Assembly: GCA_900547955.1 (NCBI GenBank)
Contig: URIR01000009.1
Location: 1-51,111 of the forward strand
From: an uncultured Eubacteriales bacterium
Lineage (GTDB): Bacteria; Bacillota; Clostridia; Christensenellales; QALW01
DNA: 51,111 nt
Reading direction: 5' to 3'
This document shows, one piece after another, positions 16,106-24,181 of the stretch. The notes under the pieces are model-generated. The model saw only the letters and a program-made list of their open reading frames with translations. It was not told the origin of the DNA and did not search any database. The first letter of the stretch is position 1. Each line of letters starts with the position of its first letter. The translations under genes and the position numbers were made by a program.

Positions 16106-17773
16106 TTATTTAGCTGGTACAATAATGGTTGTTAGCGATTTTTTCTGTTCCTTGGTTGGAAGTTTTAGTTTGCCGTTATTCACAAGCTCTTTCATGCAAT
16201 GTAAAATGAACCAACCATCGGAAAAGAAGATGTATTGCAGTTCGAATTCCTGCATTTTGTGCAGGTGCTTCGGTGTTTCGCTCAGAACTGAATTGGCAAA
16301 TGATTCTTTCATATCCTTCAATTCAGCCCAATGCCTTTCTTTAATGCGGTCGCCAATTGCAATAAGTCTATTTTTGATTTCGCAGTTTTCCAGCCAAACC
16401 ACTTGCGGAACAAATTTAAACCAACATTTGTTTCCGTCAATATGCATTCCCGTTTTTACAATTCCCGCTTCTTCAAGAAAAGTAAAGTCTTCTTCGTTAG
16501 AATCATCCAGTTTAGATAAAATAGATAAAATTCGGTTAGCTTTTTCAATATATCCGTCGCGTACTCGCCCGGCTGACCATTCTGAGTCAATTTGCCACAA
16601 GATATAATCTTTATTTCCGTTCCAGCAAGGACCGCAAAAATGTAGCATACTTTCAAAATACATAGGCCGCTTTACGTTTGGCGCCGCAACAGATGCATGA
16701 CAGATATTGTGTCCGCCGTCAGGACGGAGGGTGGCAGCTTCATCAAAGGAGATACTTTTATCCATAAGACTTTCTCCGCTTAGTGCTGCAATATACGGAA
16801 TTAGTGACCATAGGATAAAATTATCGTCTGCGCGGATATCCTTTGTAAAAGTAATTGGAAGATTGGTTTGGCCGCAGACAATATGCGGATCTTTCAAAAT
16901 TTCACTATTTGTCAGTTCGTCATATAACTCATTTGCAAACAGTTTTGCGGCTCGAGAGTAGATTTCATCTTTTAGTGTAATCAGTTCATTACTTGGTTCA
17001 TCCATTAGAATGTTGCAGAGGTACTTACCGCCTTTCTCTATTAAAAAGCCGTATTCAGCAAGATATTCAGCTTCGCTTTCCACATATACAGGAGAAACGC
17101 CGAGATTATCTGCAATTTCTCCTATCGTTTTAGCTTCTTTCCATACAGAATATACGATGTTTTGGGATAGCGTGCTGCGAAAAAAATTGCAATTTGCCCC
17201 TTTCTCTCCGGGCGAACCGTTTGTTCCGCAAAGTTCAAATTGAATCGGGTTAAATTTAAGTTCACCTGTTTGTCTCATGGTATACATTCCTTTCTTCAAA
17301 TCTTTTTTCGCTTCAAACAGATGCCACTTGACTGTACCCAAAGGAATATCCAGTTCACTTGCGATTGCTTCTTGCTTTTTGTTTTCAAAATAATATGCAA
17401 TTACAATCCGGCGCTGCAGCTTTGAGAGATACGCAATTTCTACATGCAGACGGTCGATAGTTTCCTGTTCGACGATACCGTTTGCGGTATCGTCATCTGA
17501 CGGAAGCAATTCGAGGAAGTCGTCAATAGGAAGGCCTACTGCGGTTTTTACTTTTCCACGATAATAATTTGCGAGGGTATTGTGTGCTGCCGTCCATATG
17601 AATTTATCCGGCACTTCGATGTCTTCTCTGCAAAGGATTGCACGAAACACCTTTAAAACAATTTCCTGCGTTAAATCCTCTGCATCTTGTAAATTTGCGC
17701 ATCGTTTTAAAGCAAATCCATATATAGGTTTTAGATGCTCTATTGTGATTTTTTCGGCTTGTTCCCGTGTCAT
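16106..17773 (-). CDS. sigma-70-family factor with a large C-terminal extension
   Basis: Residues 1-75 are sigma region 2 (AEDLTQEIVLKVFRAIL and FIWTAAHNTLANYYRGK) and about 115-170 are region 4 (LSKLQRRIVIAYYFENKKQEAIASELDIPLGTVKWHL). Unlike ordinary 180-residue ECF factors it continues for about 380 residues. The extension begins with a winged-helix-like stretch (TIGEIADNLGVSPVYVESEAEYL) and later has CGPCW and several Trp. It may bind a ligand or replace an anti-sigma factor, as inferred for other ECF factors with C-terminal extensions. ATG 17773 is eight bases after AAGGAG; the in-frame ATG 17812 lacks a site. Its A+T-rich codon use differs from its neighbours and MITE ends lie on both sides, suggesting transfer. 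Confidence 0.75.
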   Translation of the reverse strand: MTREQAEKITIEHLKPIYGFALKRCANLQDAEDLTQEIVLKVFRAILCREDIEVPDKFIWTAAHNTLANYYRGKVKTAVGLPIDDFLELLPSDDDTANGIVEQETIDRLHVEIAYLSKLQRRIVIAYYFENKKQEAIASELDIPLGTVKWHLFEAKKDLKKGMYTMRQTGELKFNPIQFELCGTNGSPGEKGANCNFFRSTLSQNIVYSVWKEAKTIGEIADNLGVSPVYVESEAEYLAEYGFLIEKGGKYLCNILMDEPSNELITLKDEIYSRAAKLFANELYDELTNSEILKDPHIVCGQTNLPITFTKDIRADDNFILWSLIPYIAALSGESLMDKSISFDEAATLRPDGGHNICHASVAAPNVKRPMYFESMLHFCGPCWNGNKDYILWQIDSEWSAGRVRDGYIEKANRILSILSKLDDSNEEDFTFLEEAGIVKTGMHIDGNKCWFKFVPQVVWLENCEIKNRLIAIGDRIKERHWAELKDMKESFANSVLSETPKHLHKMQEFELQYIFFSDGWFILHCMKELVNNGKLKLPTKEQKKSLTTIIVPAK

Positions 17774-17879
17774 CTGTTGAATCTCCTTGAAAGCTTTCAT
17801 CCATATAGACACAAAAGTGAAAAAAAGGTTGGAATTTTGTTTGTTTAAAATAATACACGTTTAATACTGATTTGGCATG

Positions 17880-17911
17880 AAGCTAAATAGCGCGCTTGTA
17901 AACTGAGGGTA
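17880..17911. repeat. isolated MITE terminal repeat, copy D
   Basis: CTTGTAAACTGAGGGTA at 17895-17911 is identical to the terminal repeat of the copy at 19709 read in reverse. No other part of the element is convincing beside it. It lies just upstream of the long sigma factor gene. Confidence 0.6.
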
Positions 17912-18275
17912 TAACTAGTGCAACTGATTATAGCATATTATCGTCAATATTTCCACTTGCAGAAAAACAAATACTGCGGTTTTCAGAGCTTTGTTTTCAG
18001 TCAAAGAGAAGACAAATTTGGCATAGAAATAGATTTTCTTGAGCCTTTTATTTGTGCGTAAATCAAATCAGTACTTACAATTTTCCTGCAAACATATGCT
18101 TTTTTTATAAGACCAACCCCATTTCATTTAATTTTTGCCTTTCAGCTTTTCGGTAACGCTTTGCTTTTTGGACTACAAACCATGCCTTTCAACATAAATT
18201 TTGTTTTCCGTTCTCTAATCTCCCGAATATGCTGATTGTCTTAGAAATACAATCATTTCGGCTAACTATGAAATC
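17912..18275. other. A+T-rich gene-free stretch
   Basis: No intact gene is visible. On the minus strand around 18105-18185 a short basic frame ends AERQKLNEMGLVL, which looks like the tail of a decayed protein but is too short to identify. The region is richer in A+T than its surroundings. Confidence 0.35.
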
Positions 18276-18312
18276 AAAGGGAGAAACTACTTTCTTATGT
18301 AGTTCTCCCTTT
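18276..18312. terminator. hairpin terminator
   Basis: AAAGGGAG with AACTAC (18276-18290, one bulged base) pairs with GTAGTTCTCCCTTT (18299-18312). It lies 72 bases after the thiT stop on the minus strand and could end that transcript. Confidence 0.55.
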
Positions 18313-18384
18313 AAACAGCTTTTAAGCTAAAGCCGGGGCTTTGCGTCTGCGCTGTATGAACGCGGGACGGCTGATAATGTAAAA

Positions 18385-19116
18385 TTAATTTTTCTCTTCC
18401 GCGCCGGACGCTTTTTCGACCGGGGCGAGCCGTTTATCCCTATAGCCCTGGAAAAGCCTGCGCAGCTGCGGTATGCCAATTAATATAAGGCAAAAAGCCA
18501 TTTCTACGAAAATAAAGGAATTGTATCCGGCCGAATAGCCCAGCTTATAGGCGAAGTCGGCCGGGGGGTATTCCCACGCGTCCCAGAATATAATGCCTGA
18601 GGCTATATGGCAGGCGTATCTGAGCAGCACGCAGAAAATAATGCCGGCCGCTATATTGACATAGGATTTTTTAAAGCGGAAAATGCCGGCAAGCCCCATA
18701 AGAGTGAAGGGAAGCAGATAATCTAAAAGCAGCTGTACAGGGTGCAGTATATATGGGTCGCTGAAAATATTCAGAATACTGTATGCAAAGGCGCATACAA
18801 GGCCGGGGATGGGCCCGAAAGCATAGGCGTAAAGGAAAATGGGCAGGGAAGAGGCGGGCGTTACGCTGCCTCCGTTGGGCATTCTGAATAAGCGTATATT
18901 GCAGAGTATAAAGGAAAGAGCTATGCATACCGCGCCTATTACAATGCCCTCGGTAGTAAGCTTTTTGCCCTTGCCGTTAGCGCGCGCTATTATAAATATT
19001 ATAACGCCCAGAAGCAATATAGCGCCGAAGAGTATCCAGCTTTTATAATCTACCTCTTTAAATTTTTCGAACATATCTGAAAAATAATCAGAAATGCTCA
19101 GTACCGAGTTCTTCAA
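18385..19116 (-). CDS. thiT: thiamine ECF transporter S component ThiT
   Basis: ThiT binds thiamine and works with a shared EcfA/EcfA'/EcfT module that is not encoded here. The 243-residue protein has an extra N-terminal segment of about 45 residues with one helix, then the six-helix core with RMPNGGSVTPASSLPIFLYA, GPIPGLVCAFAYSILN and LLDYLLPFTLMGLAG, all typical of ThiT. A TPP riboswitch in its leader confirms the substrate independently. The start is TTG, preceded by AAAGGATG at about eight bases. C-terminus is short and charged. Confidence 0.93.
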   Translation of the reverse strand: MKNSVLSISDYFSDMFEKFKEVDYKSWILFGAILLLGVIIFIIARANGKGKKLTTEGIVIGAVCIALSFILCNIRLFRMPNGGSVTPASSLPIFLYAYAFGPIPGLVCAFAYSILNIFSDPYILHPVQLLLDYLLPFTLMGLAGIFRFKKSYVNIAAGIIFCVLLRYACHIASGIIFWDAWEYPPADFAYKLGYSAGYNSFIFVEMAFCLILIGIPQLRRLFQGYRDKRLAPVEKASGAEEKN

Positions 19117-19142
19117 TGCAAAACATCCTTTCTATTCTCCGC

Positions 19143-19178
19143 TAAAAAAAGCGCCGCGTCCAGAACAGGAACGCGGCG
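19143..19178 (-). terminator. TPP-controlled transcription terminator
   Basis: CGCCGCGT (19178-19171) and ACGCGGCGC (19159-19151) form a stem closed by a short loop, followed on the minus strand by seven T (19150-19144). It sits between the TPP aptamer and thiT, so TPP binding should stop transcription here. Confidence 0.85.
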
Positions 19179-19199
19179 AAATATAAGCTCAAAAGCACG

Positions 19200-19289
19200 G
19201 CCGCTTCCCTACGGTAGGATTAACTACACAGGTTCGTGGGGTCTGCTGATTTTAAGCACTCTCAGCCCTGAATAAGGCTCCCCCAGCGG
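19200..19289 (-). ncRNA. TPP riboswitch (THI element)
   Basis: Read on the minus strand, the outer stem CCGCT/AGCGG encloses GGGGAGCC, then CTGAGAGTGC, GCAGACCCC, ACGAACCTG and TAATCCTACCGTAGGGA, the conserved blocks of the TPP aptamer. It precedes thiT and a rho-independent terminator. Confidence 0.95.
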
Positions 19290-19308
19290 AGATTTTTATT
19301 TTTTAATA

Positions 19309-19337
19309 ATTTTAGCTTTGAAAATCATATCTGTCAA
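19309..19337 (-). promoter_or_regulatory. promoter of the thiT riboswitch transcript
   Basis: On the minus strand TTGACA (19337-19332) and TAAAAT (19314-19309) are separated by 17 bases, placing the start about 15 bases before the aptamer. Confidence 0.8.
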
Positions 19338-19421
19338 CTCTTTTTTCATAGAGACAATTAATGCGGCGGTTCTTTCTTTTACCTCTATAATTTTCATGCC
19401 TTTGTCTTTGCAAAGAGAAGT

Positions 19422-19708
19422 TTATCTATATAATTCTTTTTGCAGCTTTTCAAAAAATAAATAAGCATGATATCCGTCTGCAATCGCGTGGGAAGCTTGC
19501 AGAGTGACGGGTAATATATAACGGGTATCTGCTTGCTCGTATTTTCCCAAAGTAATTATTTTGACAATTTTATTCTCTATTGGTTTTGAATTAGATGAAA
19601 AATGTTCAAAATGCAGCCACGGTATGCAAGAAACATTAAAAACATTTGGCGGTAATTCTCCTTGCGGCACTATCGTCGTACTCGCAGCATATTTATTTAC
19701 GATATCCT
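19422..19708 (-). pseudogene. chloramphenicol-acetyltransferase-like gene cut by a MITE
   Basis: The frame encodes DIVNKYAASTTIVPQGELPP, NVFNVSCIPWLHFEHFS and, near the end, LQASHAIADGYHAYLFFEKLQKEL. SHAIADGYH corresponds to the HHAVCDGYH active-site segment of CatA-type acetyltransferases; the catalytic second His is kept, and the Cys position reads Ala. Only about the last 95 of some 215 residues remain. The frame is open right up to 19708, where the MITE-like element begins, and meets a stop inside it. The N-terminal half was not recognised beyond the element. It is therefore a truncated, almost surely inactive gene. Confidence 0.75.
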
Positions 19709-19983
19709 TACCCTCAGTTTACAAGCAAGACGGTCAGAAGGCATAAAATTTGCGTCCTGATGCGTTGCTTCCGCTTCAAATATATACGGTACATGTTGTT
19801 TAAGCGCGCTTTACCTGGCGCAAATTTTATGCCTTCAGACTCTGCGACCTCAAACCGAGAGAATTTGTTAATTTTCAAGGCAAACGAAGAAGGAGCATTG
19901 CGGGGTACGCCTATTTAGGATAACGCAGAAAATGAAGGAATTATCCCATTTTGGTGCGTACAGTTCCTCGTAAACTGAGTGTA
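19709..19983. mobile_element. full-length MITE-like repeat, copy B
   Basis: It begins TACCCTCAGTTTACAAG and ends CTCGTAAACTGAGTGTA, a terminal inverted repeat with TA at both outer edges. It is an inverted homologue of the element at 3763-4043, with the same paired internal arms (GTCAGAAGGCATAAAATTTG with its complement; GATAATTCCTTCATTTTC with a diverged partner). It interrupts a chloramphenicol-acetyltransferase-like gene. Confidence 0.75.
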
Positions 19984-20241
19984 TGCAGCGTTTTCGCTAT
20001 ATTAACATCTTTTTTATATAAAACTGCAACAACTGCGGTACGTCTGGGTATAATCTTTTTGCAGCCTGCGTTTTGGCGGGCTGCGCCGGCGTTGCTTTTT
20101 GCGGAATTTTATAATATAATATATTCGGACGATACAATGAGGTGGAGAGCGGATTGTTAAGAAGCGCCCTTTCAGCTTGTCCAGCCTGGGTAAAACGCGT
20201 TCCCTGATGGGTATTATCCGGAAAAGAGAGGAAAAGAAAAA

Positions 20242-21027
20242 ATGATTGAGAGCTGGATATACCGACTGTTTGAACTGCTTACTCTTCAAATGTTCTTTTG
20301 GATATCTGCTGCTTTGCTTACGGCCGTTTTTATTTACTGGCTTATAAGATATCAATTCTGCCTGATGTGTCCTCAAATTAAAAGAATAAAGCTGCTTTGC
20401 CGCTTTGTGGGCGAATATAAAGGAATAAAAATGGAACTGGTAAGCAGTCTGGGCAGGGAAATGAATGGTAAAGCCAATAAGGCGGTTTGGCAGGAATATG
20501 AGGCGGCTATGCTGGCAAGGCGGCCTGCGTCTGTGCGCAATTATTTTACCTACAGCCGAATATTTGACATTCCATGCAGGCGGGAAAGCATGATTTGCTT
20601 TAAGTGGTATACGCTGGTATTGGGCTTGGCTCTGGGCATTTTCGGATGGGTTTTTATAAAGGTGGGGGAAAGGCTTACTCTGCTGGAGGCTTTGTATTCG
20701 GATAATTTTATTTATATTATGCTGCTTATTGGGGTAACCCTTTTGCTTGTTCTGCTGTATTCTGTTATAGAAAGCGGAATATACTCCTCTGCCTTAAAGG
20801 CGCTGGAACGCTTTTGCAGTCTTTGCGACAGAGCGCTGCCCGCGCTGAGAAAGGATGCCTTAAGCGAATTGAAGCCTGAACTGGAGCAGATGGCGCAGAA
20901 GCAGGATTTAATCCTGGAATATTTGGAGCGTATGGACGCTGTCCGGCCAGTCCGGGAGAAAATAGAAGAGAAATGGGGCGATACCGCACGCCCGGAGCCT
21001 GAGGAGGAGGAAACTGGGAGGCAATAG
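20242..21027 (+). CDS. membrane protein of unknown function
   Basis: I do not recognise this 261-residue protein. It has a membrane helix near residues 17-36, a cytosolic region with many basic residues, two further helices (about 123-142 and 156-178) and a long charged, Glu-rich coiled C-terminal tail (about 195-261) ending in EPEEEETGRQ. The general layout is similar to MotA/ExbB-like proteins but no signature is present. It is first of four genes spaced by a few bases, ending with a YdcF-like protein. AGAGGAAAAG precedes ATG. Confidence 0.65.
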   Translation: MIESWIYRLFELLTLQMFFWISAALLTAVFIYWLIRYQFCLMCPQIKRIKLLCRFVGEYKGIKMELVSSLGREMNGKANKAVWQEYEAAMLARRPASVRNYFTYSRIFDIPCRRESMICFKWYTLVLGLALGIFGWVFIKVGERLTLLEALYSDNFIYIMLLIGVTLLLVLLYSVIESGIYSSALKALERFCSLCDRALPALRKDALSELKPELEQMAQKQDLILEYLERMDAVRPVREKIEEKWGDTARPEPEEEETGRQ

Positions 21028-21030
21028 CGT

Positions 21031-21459
21031 TTGAAGCTGTCTGACGAATTTTGTCGGCTGCTGAAGAAAAATGACAAGAATTATCTTGAGATAATATGTG
21101 CTGATGGAGGAAGCAAAATTCAATTGCCTTATTCAGGCGGGAATGGAGCGGCAATAGATATTACCTTTTTCTTTGAACCGGAGGGAGATATTAAAATTAC
21201 CGCCCGCGGCATATACAAGCTTAAAAGAATGCTGTATTTAGATAATATTTTATTAACCCTTAACCAGTTTAACGCACGTTTCCCGTATGCGCGGCTGTCT
21301 CTCTGCGGCAGAGAAGTAGTGCAAAATTATAGGGTGTTCGGTTTCCTTTCGCCGGCGCCGGAGGGGCTTGTGCGTATTTTAAATTATCTTTCGGTTATGC
21401 TGTCCGCCTTAAAATACGAGCTGCTTTTAGGCGAGCTGTGCTGGGGGGCGGTTGAATGA
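21031..21459 (+). CDS. unknown protein, possible YbjN/chaperone-like fold
   Basis: This 142-residue soluble protein starts at TTG, with GGGAGG ten bases upstream, three bases after the previous stop. It alternates strands and helices, with a FFFEPEGDIKITARGIYKL beta pair followed by LNQFNARFPYARLSL, and a long C-terminal helix. The arrangement, together with a similar-sized neighbour, resembles YbjN-type or type III secretion chaperone-like folds. That is a weak, shape-based suggestion. Its stop overlaps the next start (ATGA). Confidence 0.6.
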   Translation: MKLSDEFCRLLKKNDKNYLEIICADGGSKIQLPYSGGNGAAIDITFFFEPEGDIKITARGIYKLKRMLYLDNILLTLNQFNARFPYARLSLCGREVVQNYRVFGFLSPAPEGLVRILNYLSVMLSALKYELLLGELCWGAVE

Positions 21460-21884
21460 TGGATGCGGGCGAAAATGCGGCGCGCTTTGAATACTATTTA
21501 AATTCGCTGGATATAACCTATCACAGCGTGAAGGATAAAAATAACGATATTATTTATCTGGAACGGGAATTGGAAAACGGGCCGAACGTCAGTCTTGGCG
21601 TTATGATAACGCCGGATAATTCGGGGGTGCGCCTGTATATGTTTAATTATATAAATATAAAGACAAGCTCGGGCGTGCTCTCAGCCCTGGAAATAATAAA
21701 TGCGCAGGAGGACGGGCCGGTATGCTTTATAGATGAGGACAGGGATGTTATATTGCAGATAGACGTGCCCATATTTGATATATTTTCTGCCAGCAGCCTG
21801 TATAAGCTGTGCGAATATATGTTCGATTGGGCCGCGCGGCTGTATCCTTTGATAATGAAAGCGCTTTTAACTCAATCGAACTGA
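21456..21884 (+). CDS. unknown protein, YbjN-like
   Basis: This 142-residue protein overlaps the previous gene by four bases (ATGA), a sign of translational coupling. It has FEYYLNSLDITYHSVKDKNNDIIYLERE, then LGVMITPDNSGVRLYMFNYINI and a DEDRDVILQIDVPIF strand, the order of strands expected in YbjN-like domains. It is probably a paralogue or partner of the gene before it. Function is unknown. Confidence 0.62.
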   Translation: MMDAGENAARFEYYLNSLDITYHSVKDKNNDIIYLERELENGPNVSLGVMITPDNSGVRLYMFNYINIKTSSGVLSALEIINAQEDGPVCFIDEDRDVILQIDVPIFDIFSASSLYKLCEYMFDWAARLYPLIMKALLTQSN

Positions 21885-21897
21885 CGGGATAATAATT

Positions 21898-22707
21898 ATG
21901 CTTATAAGGATAAGAGCCTGGTTTATCAGGCATGAAAAGGGCCTGCGCAGGGCCAAAAATATAATTTTAATAGTAATAGGCGCGCTTTTAAGCGCAGATA
22001 CGCTCTTTGCCAGCATGATTCTTCCAGGCAATATAGGAGCGTATCTTCCCGCCGTTATAGGTCTGCCTCTTTTGCTTCTGGGAGGATTGGACGCTCCTTT
22101 GCGCCGTTTTTTCAGGCTCAAATGGGGCAGGGTGCTGAAATATTTTATAATGCTCTGCTATGCGCTGTTTTTAATAACCTTTGGCGTCAGCCTTATGCTT
22201 ATTGCCAGCGTTCCGGCACAGGCCGAAAAGGCGGACGCAGTAATAGTTCTGGGGGCTGGAGTCAGCAACGGCGAGATAAGCCCTACTCTTAAATATCGGC
22301 TGGACGCGGCCTACGCTTACGCCTTGGAATATCCGGACGCATTAGTAGTGGTTTCAGGCGGCAAGGGCTCAAGCAGCAGTCCCAGCGAAGCGGCGGTTAT
22401 GCAGGAATATCTTTCGACGCGGGGACTGGAAAAGGAACGCATTATTCTTGAGGAACGCTCCCAGAGTACATTTCAGAACCTGAAATATTCCAAGGAAATA
22501 TTGGACGATATGCTGGGAGAGGATTATAATGTAGCGATAGCAACCAGTAAATTTCACGCATACCGCGCAAGGCGCATAGCGCTGGATTTGGGCTTTGACG
22601 CCTGTGCGCTGCCCGCTGAAAGCGCCTGGTATTTAATACCTAATAACTACCTGAGAGAATACCTTTCCATATATAATTACCTTTTTGTGGGTATAGGTAT
22701 AGATTAA
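21898..22707 (+). CDS. YdcF/SanA-family DUF218 membrane protein
   Basis: The 269-residue protein has three N-terminal membrane helices (about 20-40, 48-66, 80-102) and a C-terminal DUF218 domain. The domain shows DAVIVLGAGVSNGEISPTLKYRLDAA, VVVSGGKG, SEAAVMQEYL and ILEERSQSTFQNLKYSK, all classic for YdcF/ElyC/SanA. Such proteins are linked to envelope or peptidoglycan precursor metabolism in other bacteria. It follows the small unknown genes by 13 bases. The exact reaction is unknown. Confidence 0.85.
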   Translation: MLIRIRAWFIRHEKGLRRAKNIILIVIGALLSADTLFASMILPGNIGAYLPAVIGLPLLLLGGLDAPLRRFFRLKWGRVLKYFIMLCYALFLITFGVSLMLIASVPAQAEKADAVIVLGAGVSNGEISPTLKYRLDAAYAYALEYPDALVVVSGGKGSSSSPSEAAVMQEYLSTRGLEKERIILEERSQSTFQNLKYSKEILDDMLGEDYNVAIATSKFHAYRARRIALDLGFDACALPAESAWYLIPNNYLREYLSIYNYLFVGIGID

Positions 22708-22730
22708 ACTGAAAAGTACGGAGGATAAAA

Positions 22731-24086
22731 ATGGAATATGTGATTTTGGCGGTTGCCGTTCTGGCTCTGGTTTGCTCTCTGGCGGCGCTTATTCGTATAA
22801 ACGGTCTGTATAAAAGCATATCCGGCCGGCTTACCGAGTCGGAGCTGAGAAAGGAATTGAACAGTCTAAACGATCGCTTTGAGCAAAAAATAAGCACTCT
22901 GCGCGATGGTATGGAGCAGTCCATGAACCGATATAACAGCGCCGTAAGGGAAAACATATCCGCTCTTACCGAGAATAATGAAAAGCGTCTGGAAAACATG
23001 AGACAGATTATAGACGTTAAGCTGGAGAGCATTTCGGCTAAGAATGATAAGAATCTGGAAAATGTGCGTTCAACGGTGGAGAATAAGCTGGAATCAATTC
23101 TGGATAAAAACGATAAGAATTTGGAGCATGTACGCAAAACGGTGGAGGACAAGCTTAATCTTCTTCAGCAGGACAATTCGCAGAAGCTGGAAAAGATGCG
23201 AGAAACAGTAGATGAAAAGCTTACCGGCACTTTGGAAAAGCGGCTGGGAGAATCCTTTGGTACTGTCAGCAAACAGCTTACCGACGTTTACAGAGGCCTG
23301 GGCGAGATGCAAAAGCTGGCCGAGGATGTAGGCGGCCTTAAAAAGGTGCTCACCAACGTTAAAACCCGCGGCACCTGGGGCGAGGTTTCCTTAGGCAGCC
23401 TGCTGGAGCAGCTTCTTACTCCCCAGCAGTATAAGCGTAATGTAAAGGTTTCGCCGCGCAGGAGTAATATTGTGGAATATGCCATCTGTTTGCCCGGAGC
23501 TGAGGAGGGGAGCCAGGTATATCTGCCCGTAGACAGCAAATTTCCTATGGAGAATTATCATTTATTAGTGAACGCCTCGGAGGGAGCTGATTCTGCGGCG
23601 GTGGAGGCGGCGCAAAGGGGGCTCAAAGCGTCTGTGCGCCGCTTTGCTCAGGATATACGGGATAAGTATATTGTTCCTCCGCATACGACGGATTTTGGCA
23701 TTATGTATCTGCCTACTGAGGGCTTGTATGCAGAAGTAACCAAGGACGCCGTACTCTGCGAGCAGCTTCAAAGGGACTGCCGTGTAACGATAATGGGTCC
23801 GGCTACTCTGGGCGCATTTCTTAACAGCCTGCAAATGGGCTTTAAGACGCTTGCCATACAAAAGCGCTCGGGAGAGGTATGGAAAATATTAAGTAATGTT
23901 AAAAAGGATTTCGGCAAGTTCGGAGATTTGCTGGATAAGACCAGCGAAAGGCTGGAGCAGGCCTCTAAGACCATAGGCGAGGCCAAAAACCGTACCGAGC
24001 AGATACAGAAAAAGCTGCGCACGGTTGAAGAGCTGCCTGAGGAGAATCAAACCGGCTCGGAGGAGCTGTTTTTTCAGGCTGAATAG
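22731..24086 (+). CDS. rmuC: DNA recombination protein RmuC
   Basis: The 451-residue protein has an N-terminal membrane helix (about 3-22), a long coiled coil (about 30-200) and the RmuC domain. The coiled coil contains four tandem approximate repeats of KNDKNLExVRxTVExKLExI type (about 85-165). The RmuC domain includes GTWGEVSLGSLLEQLLTPQQY, LPVDSKFPMENY and GPATLGAFLNSLQMGFKTLAIQK. RmuC limits recombination between inverted repeats, apparently through a nuclease-like fold. GGAGGA is placed before the ATG. Confidence 0.93.
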   Translation: MEYVILAVAVLALVCSLAALIRINGLYKSISGRLTESELRKELNSLNDRFEQKISTLRDGMEQSMNRYNSAVRENISALTENNEKRLENMRQIIDVKLESISAKNDKNLENVRSTVENKLESILDKNDKNLEHVRKTVEDKLNLLQQDNSQKLEKMRETVDEKLTGTLEKRLGESFGTVSKQLTDVYRGLGEMQKLAEDVGGLKKVLTNVKTRGTWGEVSLGSLLEQLLTPQQYKRNVKVSPRRSNIVEYAICLPGAEEGSQVYLPVDSKFPMENYHLLVNASEGADSAAVEAAQRGLKASVRRFAQDIRDKYIVPPHTTDFGIMYLPTEGLYAEVTKDAVLCEQLQRDCRVTIMGPATLGAFLNSLQMGFKTLAIQKRSGEVWKILSNVKKDFGKFGDLLDKTSERLEQASKTIGEAKNRTEQIQKKLRTVEELPEENQTGSEELFFQAE

Positions 24087-24113
24087 CCGGGCGCGGATTC
24101 AGGCACATTTTGC

Positions 24114-24149
24114 TTGACAAACACGCCTTGGAGGTATATAAGATACCTT
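24114..24149 (+). promoter_or_regulatory. promoter with a dyad over the -10 box
   Basis: TTGACA (24114-24119) and TATAAG (24137-24142) are 17 bases apart. The perfect dyad AGGTAT-ATAAG-ATACCT (24133-24149) covers the -10 box, so a repressor could bind there. Confidence 0.6.
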
Positions 24150-24181
24150 AGAAAATACATATGCAATTGGAGGAAGGAAAA

